Positions 1-6,765 of a DNA stretch of 40,000 nucleotides are shown here, in pieces. The first letter of the stretch is position 1; each line of letters begins with the position of its first letter. The notes below the pieces were generated by a model. That model was given only the letters and a program-made list of their open reading frames with translations, did no database searches and was not told the origin of the DNA. Both the position numbers and the translations under genes were made by a program. Where the stretch lies: positions 1 through 40,000 of the forward strand of contig CAJUMU010000016.1 of assembly GCA_910587675.1 (NCBI GenBank). The letters run 5' to 3'. This DNA is from an uncultured Alistipes sp. Its GTDB lineage: Bacteria; Bacteroidota; Bacteroidia; Bacteroidales; Rikenellaceae.

Positions 1-42
1 AAAGGCATTTAATTACCGCTTAAATGGTGATTAAATGCCTTT
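1..42. repeat. 13-bp perfect inverted repeat, possible terminator
   Basis: AAAGGCATTTAAT at 1-13 pairs perfectly with ATTAAATGCCTTT at 30-42 around a 16-base spacer. It could be the terminator of a gene outside the window or a protein-binding palindrome. No clear T tract follows on the plus strand. Confidence 0.5.
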
Positions 43-70
43 GCTTTGATGGGGTGAAAAACAGTGAAAA

Positions 71-108
71 TTGTACGTTTCGTTTTAGAAAGTTGTACGT
101 TTCGTTTT
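71..108 (+). repeat. Two 16-bp direct repeats with 22-bp period
   Basis: TTGTACGTTTCGTTTT occurs at 71-86 and again exactly at 93-108. Two identical copies one to two helical turns apart in an AT-rich spacer suggest a protein-binding site such as an iteron, recombinase arm site or operator. No function can be assigned from two copies. Confidence 0.6.
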
Positions 109-126
109 TGCGATTATAATTTCCCT

Positions 127-420
127 CTACTTTTTGCATTGTAATGCGTTGCGTTGAGGCGGACCAATACATAGCGATCGGGTGCTACTCCGTGCCGCAT
201 TCCCCAGATAACCTACCGCTGCAAGGGTGTCGCATTTTGCTATATCTCTGTCATCCAATTCAACCGACGCAGATTTGCGCCCGTTTATCGCCGCGGGGAT
301 GGGGGCGGCGGTACATATATGCTCCGCCGTGTTTCGTTGGTGTAGGAGCTGCCCACAAAATTGTGTGCACCTATTCGCCTGCCGCCACTGCAAGCGGCAT
401 TCAATAATTGAATATATGTT
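127..420. other. GC-rich non-coding island, unexplained
   Basis: A stretch of about 270 bases is much richer in G and C than its AT-rich flanks. It stays open in several overlapping frames on both strands, none of which looks like a protein. On the minus strand there are short hairpins such as CGGCGG/CCGCCG around a 12-base loop (about 308-331), and a palindrome ATTCAATAATTGAAT at 399-413. It may be a structured RNA or an element-end sequence. The rest of 1-647 shows nothing I can name. Confidence 0.3.
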
Positions 421-647
421 AACCCGTGTTGAACTTTGGAATTAGGATAGTTTACATTGTTGGAAATATGGGCTAATATTGGTCTGTATTTTTGATAAAG
501 CACTGGTTTTCGGTATAAAATTCCCGTAAACGAAAAAATATAATGCCGTGACCGCTGCGCGCGGGGCGGTTAACCTCAACAATTCAGAACCCAAATTTAA
601 CATAATATAAACGTCGATCGTTGAGGCACGGCAATAAGCGTTCTTTA

Positions 648-684
648 TTCGGCAAAAGAAAAGGGACGGCCGACCAGCCGCCCC
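648..684 (-). terminator. Rho-independent terminator after the helicase gene
   Basis: Read on the minus strand, GGGGCGGC (684-677) pairs with GCCGTCCC (670-663) with one G-U pair, followed by the T-rich run TTTTCTTTT. It lies 127 bases beyond the helicase stop and would end the element's replication operon. Confidence 0.7.
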
Positions 685-811
685 GAATTTAAGAGGATAA
701 AATCGCCGCAATCAAAATACAACGTAAATAGCCTTTATTTCGCCGATCTTGGCGCGGTGCGATAAACTTATCAATCTCTGGTGAACGATTGAAATTTGAG
801 CTAATTCCACG

Positions 812-2212
812 CTAATACGGGGCATTGTCGCTTTGGTCCGTCGTCATAGTATCCGTTTCGTAGTCAGTTATGCGGGTCAAACTCTTGTTATGCCTAAATA
901 GGATTAACCCCGTGCCGCCCTCGCGGTTTTTTGCGATTGTAAGACGTCCTACGCCTTGCGGGTCTACTGTTCTGTATCTGCTGCCAGCGTCGAAAGGTTC
1001 GGTGCTATACACGGCGGGGCGGTCTATGAAGATCACCATATCGGCGTCTTGCTCTATTGCTCCCGATTCGCGGAGGTCGGAGAGCATCGGCGTTTTATCG
1101 GCCCGTTCCTCAACCTTGCGCGATAGTTGGGCCAGCAGTACCACGGGCACCGAAAGTTCCTTTGCGAGCATCTTTGCCGCACGGCTCATTTGCGCAACCT
1201 CTCTTTCACGGTTCACGGTGCGGCGGTCGTCCGATCCCTCGATCAACTGGAGATAATCGACTACAACCATCCCGCAACGGCCGCGCCTCTGCATCGCTCG
1301 GGCTTGGGCACGTATTCGGGGCATAGAGATTGACGGAGTATCGAACAAGTAGAGCGGCAAACCTCGCAGATCGTCGGCCCCGCGTTCGATCATTTCCCAA
1401 TCTTTCGAGACTATCGAGCCGCGGCGGAACGCATTCGCATCCACACCCGACGCCCCGACCAGCATACGCCCCGCCAATTGTGCGTCGGGCATTTCGAGCG
1501 AGAAGAAGCACACGGGCACGCCAGCCATCGCAGCGGAGCGGGCGAAATGCAGCGATACGGCCGTTTTTCCCATTGCGGGACGCGCTGCCAGCACGACCAG
1601 TTGCCCGCCGCGCCAACCGCCCGTAACGGCGTCAAGATAGGACAAGCCCGTCGGGATTCCCACGCATTCGCCTTGCTGGTGCGCTTTCTGTCGGCGTTCG
1701 AGGTCTTGCAATGTCTCTTGCAGCACATCCCCGATATGCCGCGCCGCATCCACGCAAACCGCCTTGCCCGCAATCACGTCCAGTTCCGACAGTGCCCAAT
1801 CCAGCGCGTTATTATCCGATTGCGCCTTTGCCGTCAGTTCGGCGGCGTACACGATCAACATCCGCAGCGTTTGGAGGTCGGCAAGATATCGGGCGCGGTT
1901 CAGAACCGCGACGCCCGTGCCTATCGACTGCGTCAGGTCTGCAACATATGCCGCGGAAATATTCGCATCCTTGACCGCGCGAACCACCGAAAGCATATCG
2001 ACCGTGCGGCCCTCATCGTCCAGTCGGCAAATTGCCTCGTATATCACCGCATTGTCGGAATTGTAGAACGCATCCGCCGTAAGGATACCCCGAACGTCGG
2101 GAACGTAATTCGCCTCAACCAGCAGCGCGCCCAATACCGCCGCTTCCAATCGTTCGTCGTGCGGCATTCTATCGTTAGTCAAAATTGGAGTCGTATTTCG
2201 GTCTTGTTTCAT
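812..2212 (-). CDS. dnaB: Replicative DNA helicase, DnaB family
   Basis: 466 residues when started at Met-Lys-Gln-Asp-Arg. A longer start at 2257 and a shorter one at 2167 are possible, with no clear ribosome site for any. The DnaB N-terminal helical domain spans about 17-120. The RecA-like ATPase domain follows: Walker A ARPAMGKT at about 210-217, Walker B VVVDYLQL at about 316-323, AQLSR at about 361-365, and the DnaB-specific DLRESGAIEQDAD at about 379-391. It is a 5'-3' hexameric helicase for element replication and overlaps the end of the initiator-like gene by 38 bases, so translation is probably coupled. Being inside the element, it is an accessory copy, not the housekeeping dnaB. The C-terminal tail of about 15 residues is polar. 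Confidence 0.93.
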   Translation of the reverse strand: MKQDRNTTPILTNDRMPHDERLEAAVLGALLVEANYVPDVRGILTADAFYNSDNAVIYEAICRLDDEGRTVDMLSVVRAVKDANISAAYVADLTQSIGTGVAVLNRARYLADLQTLRMLIVYAAELTAKAQSDNNALDWALSELDVIAGKAVCVDAARHIGDVLQETLQDLERRQKAHQQGECVGIPTGLSYLDAVTGGWRGGQLVVLAARPAMGKTAVSLHFARSAAMAGVPVCFFSLEMPDAQLAGRMLVGASGVDANAFRRGSIVSKDWEMIERGADDLRGLPLYLFDTPSISMPRIRAQARAMQRRGRCGMVVVDYLQLIEGSDDRRTVNREREVAQMSRAAKMLAKELSVPVVLLAQLSRKVEERADKTPMLSDLRESGAIEQDADMVIFIDRPAVYSTEPFDAGSRYRTVDPQGVGRLTIAKNREGGTGLILFRHNKSLTRITDYETDTMTTDQSDNAPY

Positions 2213-2861
2213 AGTTCGTTTGTTTTTTATTGTGCGTAAATTCGTTTTGACGGGCATTCCAGCCGCGCGCCGCCGCCCGCCAATCTTTTATCGGGGTTTT
2301 GCCCATCTGCCAGCCGATAGCCTCGTAATGATTCATAAATACGTCGGGGTCGACGTTCCTTAATCCTTCTTCCTCAACATAAGCAATAATATCGTCGCGC
2401 GTCGGAGCAACAAACGCAGCGCGTTTAGTTGCGACCTTATCCCCCTTATAACCCCCATTCTCATTTAGATTATGATTATCATTAAGATTATGATTTAAGG
2501 GGTTGTTTTTGGGGTTGTCCTCTGGGGTTGTTTTTGGGGTTGATTCTGGGGTTGTTTTCCGTGCATTATTGTTACCCTTTGGTGCACCTCCTAATTTCCC
2601 ATACTTCGCACCTTTTCTCCCGTTTTCAACGCTCGTATCGTATCGTTTCATCGAGGCTGCGAGTTGAGGGCGGATAAGTTTCCACGCAAGGCGGCCGATA
2701 GGTGTTAATTCGGTTGGCTCTATTCCGAAAAATGCGAAATCGGTAATCGATTCATACACGGATAATTTGTCAGCATCCGACATATCGCCGATTGCGTCTT
2801 TGAAACTCGAATAAAACGCGAACGACTTACGTTGTGCGCACATTTCGTTTTTATCGTTCAT
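2175..2861 (-). CDS. Putative replication initiator (DUF6291/DnaD-like organisation)
   Basis: 228 residues. The N-terminal 75 residues (FYSSFKDAIGDMSDADK..., ...RLAWKLIRPQL) look like the small domain of phage and integrative-element replication proteins (DUF6291-like). A low-complexity Asn/Pro/Thr linker at about 95-140 follows, then a C-terminal helical domain ending in WQMGKTPIKDWRAAARGW (about 188-206), the pattern seen at the end of DnaD-like helicase loaders. The helicase gene comes directly after it with overlap, as in initiator/loader-helicase pairs of phages. The linker DNA carries two sets of repeats, annotated separately, that look like an origin. The family name is from memory and the initiator role is inferred. 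Confidence 0.65.
   Translation of the reverse strand: MNDKNEMCAQRKSFAFYSSFKDAIGDMSDADKLSVYESITDFAFFGIEPTELTPIGRLAWKLIRPQLAASMKRYDTSVENGRKGAKYGKLGGAPKGNNNARKTTPESTPKTTPEDNPKNNPLNHNLNDNHNLNENGGYKGDKVATKRAAFVAPTRDDIIAYVEEEGLRNVDPDVFMNHYEAIGWQMGKTPIKDWRAAARGWNARQNEFTHNKKQTNYETRPKYDSNFD
2460..2554 (-). repeat. Iteron-like repeats inside the initiator-like gene; candidate origin
   Basis: On the plus strand GGGGTTG occurs five times, at 2499, 2511, 2524, 2536 and 2548, with a 12-13 base period. Next to them are two 18-bp AT-rich direct repeats at 2460-2477 and 2478-2495, identical at 16 of 18 positions. A row of G-rich binding sites beside an AT-rich repeat is the layout of an origin with iterons plus unwinding region, as in the lambda O gene. 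The same DNA encodes the protein linker (TPESTPKTTPEDNPKNNP). Simple coding repetition is the alternative. Confidence 0.5.
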
Positions 2862-3165
2862 TGCCTACCTCCTTTTCCAAAAAGTATTTTTTAAAACCAC
2901 GGCCGTGGCCGCAGGCATTGGGGTGCCATTCATCGAGAATTGGGATACCTTTTTTGCGTAAATCGCGGATCGTGCCGCGCGGGTCGCAAGCGCGACCACC
3001 GAGGGCAACCGTAATTTCGCCAGCTGTATAGCGACCGCCTCGGGCCAAAATATTATAAACCCGTTTTTGTTGAGGTGCCAAATTTTTTATAATTTTGCAC
3101 ATTGCTTGTGTCCTCGCGTCCTTGCTACAAGGCGCGGGGCTATTTTTTATACTATCCGCCATCAT
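2851..3165 (-). CDS. Small winged-helix DNA-binding protein
   Basis: 104 residues. The core LAPQQKRVYNILARGGRYTAGEITVALGG followed by PRGTIRDLRKKGIPILDE (about 30-80) has the pattern of a winged helix: helix, turn, recognition helix, then a beta wing. The C-terminus is rich in His and basic residues (HPNACGHGRGFKKYF). The start overlaps the upstream stop as ATGA (ATG at 3165, TGA at 3164-3162), and its end overlaps the initiator-like gene by 11 bases, so the genes are translationally coupled. It is probably a regulator or replication accessory factor of the element. The precise family is not recognised. Confidence 0.7.
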   Translation of the reverse strand: MMADSIKNSPAPCSKDARTQAMCKIIKNLAPQQKRVYNILARGGRYTAGEITVALGGRACDPRGTIRDLRKKGIPILDEWHPNACGHGRGFKKYFLEKEVGNER

Positions 3166-3527
3166 AGCCCGCGTGTTTTACGGTTAGCACTGGCCGCAAT
3201 CCTCAACGCGGCATCCTCCTTTGTTGCGGGACGTTTGGTGTTATCCTCGATCCATTGTGTAAGCTCTCGTTTTGAAAACACGGTGCGACGGCCGAATTTA
3301 CGGTGCGGGATAGCGTTTTTGTACACGAGATTGTAGAGTGTGGCGCGTGTTGCGGGAATGCCCTGCGCGGTTAGGAACTTTGCCGCGGCCTCAACGGTCA
3401 TTGCATCCGTTTCGACTGCTTCGTTTTTACGGCGAAAATCTGCCAATTTCGGAACCACGGCCGCCACTGCGTCGCCTATCAGCGTTTGCAGCTCCTCGCG
3501 GGTGGTAACGATAATTTTATTTTCCAT
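3162..3527 (-). CDS. Excisionase-like helix-turn-helix protein
   Basis: 121 residues. A coiled N-terminal segment (about 1-38) precedes a MerR/AlpA-type helix-turn-helix at about 42-95: MTVEAAAKFLTAQGIPATRATLYNLVYKNAIPHRKFGRRTVFSKRELTQWI. This is the common excisionase/AlpA layout of Bacteroidales integrative elements, in which one helix-turn-helix is followed by a wing with the basic patch KFGRR and a closing RELTQWI helix. It is the first gene of the replication operon, behind a spacer with operator-like repeats. A role in excision directionality or operon control is inferred. Confidence 0.75.
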   Translation of the reverse strand: MENKIIVTTREELQTLIGDAVAAVVPKLADFRRKNEAVETDAMTVEAAAKFLTAQGIPATRATLYNLVYKNAIPHRKFGRRTVFSKRELTQWIEDNTKRPATKEDAALRIAASANRKTRGL

Positions 3528-3553
3528 AATTAGGAAATTTTAAATTAAAAAAA

Positions 3554-3589
3554 TTGGCCGTGTACTTTGGCCGTTACCGATCGTCGGTA
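3554..3589. promoter_or_regulatory. Operator-like repeats upstream of the excisionase-like gene
   Basis: TTGGCCGT occurs twice as a direct repeat (3554-3561 and 3567-3574, 13 bases apart) and is followed by the palindrome TACCGA-tcg-TCGGTA at 3575-3589. On the minus strand a degenerate -7 element (AACCTTTGC) lies just upstream at about 3591-3599. This arrangement suggests a repressible promoter for the gene that starts at 3527. Confidence 0.5.
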
Positions 3590-3617
3590 CTGCAAAGGTT
3601 GGATAAATTGATATGAC

Positions 3618-3676
3618 ACGAAAAAAAACAAAGGACACAATAGGACACTACCAAATTTGTGTCCTATTGTGTCCTT
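3618..3676 (-). terminator. 18-bp perfect hairpin with T tract; terminator or operator
   Basis: AAGGACACAATAGGACAC (3631-3648) pairs perfectly with 3659-3676 around a 10-base loop. On the minus strand it is followed by TTTGTTTTTTTT, so it should terminate transcription from the recombinase and unknown gene. Each arm holds two copies of GGACAC, giving four half-sites in all, so a regulator may also bind here. Confidence 0.8.
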
Positions 3677-3695
3677 ATTTAGACGGTTTTATATG

Positions 3696-4424
3696 TTACA
3701 ATCTTATCGCATCAATCATCGAATTTAAATCCGAATCCGTTATATTATTTTTTCGTATTCCTAAATCAGAGATGTACCTAACAGTTTGCCGCGGGTCAAT
3801 TTTTAGACTATAACAATTGTTTAAAGCTCGCGTTAATTCTGCATACTTTCCGCTATCTATTAAGATATATCGCAACTCGATTAACGCCCTAATAATAGCA
3901 GCTATTTTTTTAGCTTTTGCGCCTTGTATTATCGGTTTTATCTTTTTTATTAATTCCGCTTTATTATCGATAATGATAAAATCCTCGAATGTCTTTAGCG
4001 GCTTTTTGCGTTGAGGCGGGGCGGGTTCTGCGGTTGGATTGTTGCCTGTTGCCATTGCCCGCCAATTGGTACGCATTAACTCTCCGAACGGGAAATAATT
4101 ACCCGCTGTTTTTCTTTCCCAATTCTTTATAAACGCATCCGTATATACAAAATCGGTCTTTCCGCAAATATAGGTTATTACGCTGCTTAAAGCATTATAA
4201 TAAGCGAGCATTTTCCCTCGATCCGCTTTCGCACCCTTTTTGCTTACGTTCTCACGCTCGGTATAGTATGCGAATAAAAGATCATCGGTAATGTTTTCAA
4301 TTATCAACCTCTTATTTTCGGGTGTCAATTGCAAAATTTGAAGTTCGAATCGTTCTGTTTCGGTATCTATGTAATCGGCATCTATACCGTAAGGATAATC
4401 GGATAGTTTGTCATAAAATAACAT
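3696..4424 (-). CDS. Hypothetical protein of the element
   Basis: 242 residues, not recognised. The first half is acidic and aromatic-rich, with LTPENKRLIIENITDDLLFAYY and later GKTDFVYTDAFIKNWE. A proline-rich hinge (NPTAEPAPPQRKKPLKTFEDF, about 130-150) leads to a basic helical C-terminal domain (KKIKPIIQGAKAKKIAAIIRALIELRYI...) ending in an Arg/Ile/Asp-rich helix. The C-terminal half could be a small DNA-binding or regulatory module of the type found next to Bacteroidales integrases, but there is no diagnostic motif. It lies 19 bases after the recombinase gene, so the two are co-transcribed. It is AT-richer than the chromosome genes. Confidence 0.75.
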   Translation of the reverse strand: MLFYDKLSDYPYGIDADYIDTETERFELQILQLTPENKRLIIENITDDLLFAYYTERENVSKKGAKADRGKMLAYYNALSSVITYICGKTDFVYTDAFIKNWERKTAGNYFPFGELMRTNWRAMATGNNPTAEPAPPQRKKPLKTFEDFIIIDNKAELIKKIKPIIQGAKAKKIAAIIRALIELRYILIDSGKYAELTRALNNCYSLKIDPRQTVRYISDLGIRKNNITDSDLNSMIDAIRL

Positions 4425-4443
4425 ATCGCTGGTTTTTATAGGA

Positions 4444-5670
4444 TTAAAATCGTGTTAGCAATTCCGCATTCTTTTGCCGTTCTTCGCGCTCGAAACTCGC
4501 TAAATAGTTTTCGGTTGTTTTGAGATCGGAGTGCCCCAGCGACTCGGATATGTAGGCGATATTCACGCCCGAACGCTTCAGCACCGTTGCGAACGAATGA
4601 CGGGCCGTATATGTCGAGATATGACCGATCCCCAATCGTTCGCCCACATCGGTCATACGCTTGTTTATGGCACGTGTCAGGTATTGTGTTTTGTGCATTT
4701 GTCGTAACGGGTCTTCCGAACCGTCGAGAATCCCGAATATGAACGCATCGGGTCGGGGGACTGTCCCCCAACGATCTATGATCTTTTGCATACGATCGGT
4801 TATTATGGCCCGTATCTCCTTGCGTACTCTGGTGGTTCGCTCCGTCTTTTGGCGCACGAAACATATCTCGCCGTTCACGATATCCCGATACCTCAACTTT
4901 ACGAAATCGGCAACGTTGATCCCGTTGCATAAATAGAGAAACAACCAATAATCGCGGTATCTGGCCGTTGCTTCGCTCCCGTCGTCGTAATTGGCTATTT
5001 GTCCTATTTGCTCCACGGTCAAAGCCATTTTACGCCCTGCGCCCGATTGTATTTCATACCGCCCGCGGCCGAACGGGTATTGCGATTCCTTTATCAATCC
5101 AGCGCGCCGCGCCTCGTTAATGATTGCGCGCAATGTCCGTAAGTGTATGGCGATAGTCGTTTGTTTTTTACCCTCGTTGTCGAGAAAATCGGCATAACGG
5201 GTCAACCAATTGGGAGTAACGGACGATAACCGTACGTGCGTACCCGCGAATCGTTCTATACCCTTTAATGTCGCATAATATACGGTCATATTGCCGACAC
5301 GCCCGCGGCTCTTTAATTCATCCAAACGGGCCGCAAACATCGCATTGATTGATAACGACGGTGCCAACTTCAAACGAGCATTCAACGCATCGAGCGAGAA
5401 ATCGCCGTTGCTTGCCAACTCCTCAACGGCCGAACGGATTATATTGTAGCTGTTTTCTATATCTTTGCGGACGGCCGACAGCTCGCGATTTTTGGTCGTT
5501 GGCAACGCATCCCATTGATCGGCGGTCAAGTCTTTCCCCGTCGGGTAATATTTGCGCTGTCGCAGATACGTAACACGTATGCGGACGGGGTATTTTCCCT
5601 CGCGTTTGGGGTGGCTTGTGTCGATTATTACGGCGACCGTTATGCCGTCTTTCGAGTACTGGAAATTCAT
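4444..5670 (-). CDS. int: Tyrosine recombinase (integrase)
   Basis: 408 residues, ATG start. There is an N-terminal beta domain (about 1-95), a SAM-like core-binding domain (about 100-205) and a catalytic domain (about 215-408). Visible catalytic residues are Lys in RQKTERTT (about 275), Arg in TARHSFATVL (about 356), His in ESLGHSD, and the nucleophile Tyr in TTENYL (about 388). Box I reads NGINVADFVKL, so the usual first Arg is Asn, and the His of HxxR is Tyr. Bacteroidota recombinases such as IntDOT also lack the box I Arg, so the enzyme is probably active. It directs integration and excision of this element at a site inside a GH88 gene next door. Confidence 0.93.
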   Translation of the reverse strand: MNFQYSKDGITVAVIIDTSHPKREGKYPVRIRVTYLRQRKYYPTGKDLTADQWDALPTTKNRELSAVRKDIENSYNIIRSAVEELASNGDFSLDALNARLKLAPSLSINAMFAARLDELKSRGRVGNMTVYYATLKGIERFAGTHVRLSSVTPNWLTRYADFLDNEGKKQTTIAIHLRTLRAIINEARRAGLIKESQYPFGRGRYEIQSGAGRKMALTVEQIGQIANYDDGSEATARYRDYWLFLYLCNGINVADFVKLRYRDIVNGEICFVRQKTERTTRVRKEIRAIITDRMQKIIDRWGTVPRPDAFIFGILDGSEDPLRQMHKTQYLTRAINKRMTDVGERLGIGHISTYTARHSFATVLKRSGVNIAYISESLGHSDLKTTENYLASFEREERQKNAELLTRF

Positions 5671-5719
5671 ATTTTCGCTGGTTTTCGTTCTAATTTAGAC
5701 ACACATTGCGGGAAAGTGC

Positions 5720-5859
5720 GTGTACCTCTGCACTCTATGTCGAAAAATCGGGTACACAATTTCGACACAAATATACGAAATCGAATGAAATCGGCAAAAA
5801 CCGAATGAAAATCAATAATAGCGGTTATCTCTGTAAATAAGTATTTTACGTGTATTTTA
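5720..5859. other. Integrase-proximal repeats, probable attachment region
   Basis: Between the recombinase start and the GH88 junction lie several small repeats: the inverted pair GTGTACC/GGTACAC (5720-5726 and 5751-5757), the inverted pair TGTCGAAA/TTTCGACA (5738-5745 and 5760-5767), and GTATTTTAC twice with an 11-base period (5840-5848 and 5851-5859). These are typical of recombinase arm sites or of the int promoter/operator. The crossover should lie just beyond, near 5890-5900. Confidence 0.5.
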
Positions 5860-6701
5860 CAAAGTGCTCGAAATCGGTAAAAATACCCTTATTGAGATTC
5901 ATGGTCTTCTGCTCTTACGGCAACGCCTACCGTCTGACGGGCGATCCCTATTACAAGTCGGTGATCGAGCGGGCTTCGGCCGCTCTTTCGACGCGTTTCA
6001 GCCCGACGGTGGGGTGCATACGCTCGTGGAATACGGGGCGCAAGGAGAATCCCGAACTCGATTTCATGGTCATAATCGACAACATGATGAACCTCGAGAT
6101 GTTAGAGTGGTGCGGCGGCGAGTACGACAAGATCGCGCGCACGCACGCCAATACAACGCTCGAGAACCATTTCCGTCCCGACAACAGCTCCTACCACGTG
6201 GTAGCCTATAACGAGCTGACGGGCGAGGTGGTCGAGAAACGCACTGCGCAGGGGCGTTCGAACGACTCGGCGTGGGCGCGCGGACAATCGTGGGGACTGT
6301 ACGGCTATACTATGATGTACCGTACCACGGGCGACGAGGCGTATCTCGATCAGGCGGTGAAGATCGCCGACTACCTCTTGCCCCGACTGCCCGAGGATGC
6401 GATCCCCAATTGGGATTACGATGCCGACGAGCAGGCGAAAGATTCGTCGGCGGGCGCCGTCATGGCTTCGGCTTTGATCGAGCTTTACGGATTCACCGAG
6501 GATGAGCGCTATATCGCGACGGCCGAGCGTCAGTTGCGGTCGCTCTGTTCGGATTACTATCTGGCCAAGGCGGGCGAGAACGGCAATTTCCTGCTCAAAC
6601 ACGGCGTGGGCCACTATATGGCGGGATCGGAGGTCGATGTGCCCCTTTCGTACGGCGACTACTACTTCATAGAGGCCGCCATGAGATATTTGGCGTTGTA
6701 G
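5850..6701 (+). pseudogene. GH88 unsaturated glucuronyl hydrolase, 5' end lost to insertion
   Basis: The open frame has 283 codons, but only residues from about 17 on belong to the family (FMVFCSYGNAYRLTGD..., PTVGCIRSW, IIDNMMNLEMLEW, SNDSAWARGQSWGLYGY, NWDYDADEQAKDSSAGAV, a near-complete C-terminus). GH88 proteins are about 380-400 residues, so roughly the first 115 are missing. The first 16 codons come from the element. In the family one catalytic Asp sits in the HDxGF motif just before the preserved Phe, and the other in the ID(N/C)MxNL motif. Here the second is kept (Asp at about 77) and the first is replaced by element sequence, so the product should be inactive. The intact gene would cleave unsaturated uronic acid from lyase products. 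The missing half should lie beyond the element's other end. Confidence 0.85.
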
Positions 6702-6729
6702 AGCGGTCCGCAACCCGAACGATAAATTT

Positions 6730-6765
6730 CACCCCTGCCGATGTATTTCGGCAGGGGTGTTTTTT
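6730..6765 (+). terminator. Terminator between GH88 remnant and sialidase
   Basis: CACCCCTGCCG (6730-6740) and CGGCAGGGGTG (6749-6759) form a perfect 11-bp stem followed by six T residues. It ends the plus-strand GH88 transcript and abuts the stop codon of the convergent sialidase gene. Confidence 0.9.

Larger units (their letters stand above)
1..5897. mobile_element. Integrative element, right part (left end outside window)
   Basis: A block of six minus-strand genes: DnaB-type helicase, initiator-like protein, winged-helix protein, excisionase-like protein, unknown protein and tyrosine recombinase. The recombinase lies next to the junction with a truncated chromosomal GH88 gene, and recognisable GH88 sequence begins at about 5898 (Phe-Met-Val-Phe-Cys-Ser). 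This is the usual arrangement for a site-specific element, with integrase at one end and replication genes behind it. No conjugation, capsid or terminase gene is visible, so it could be a phage, a phage satellite, or an integrative conjugative or mobilizable element. The left end and the 5' part of the GH88 gene must lie outside the window, or the 1-811 stretch may already be near it. The exact att core cannot be set from one junction. Confidence 0.75.

Noticed and set aside
144..407. 87-codon frame on plus and 88-codon frame on minus in the left spacer
   Set aside because: Both frames overlap each other, lack ribosome sites and look like random translation of a GC-rich stretch.
5890..5910. 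tRNA gene as integration target
   Set aside because: The sequence at the junction codes for the GH88 protein; no cloverleaf can be formed.
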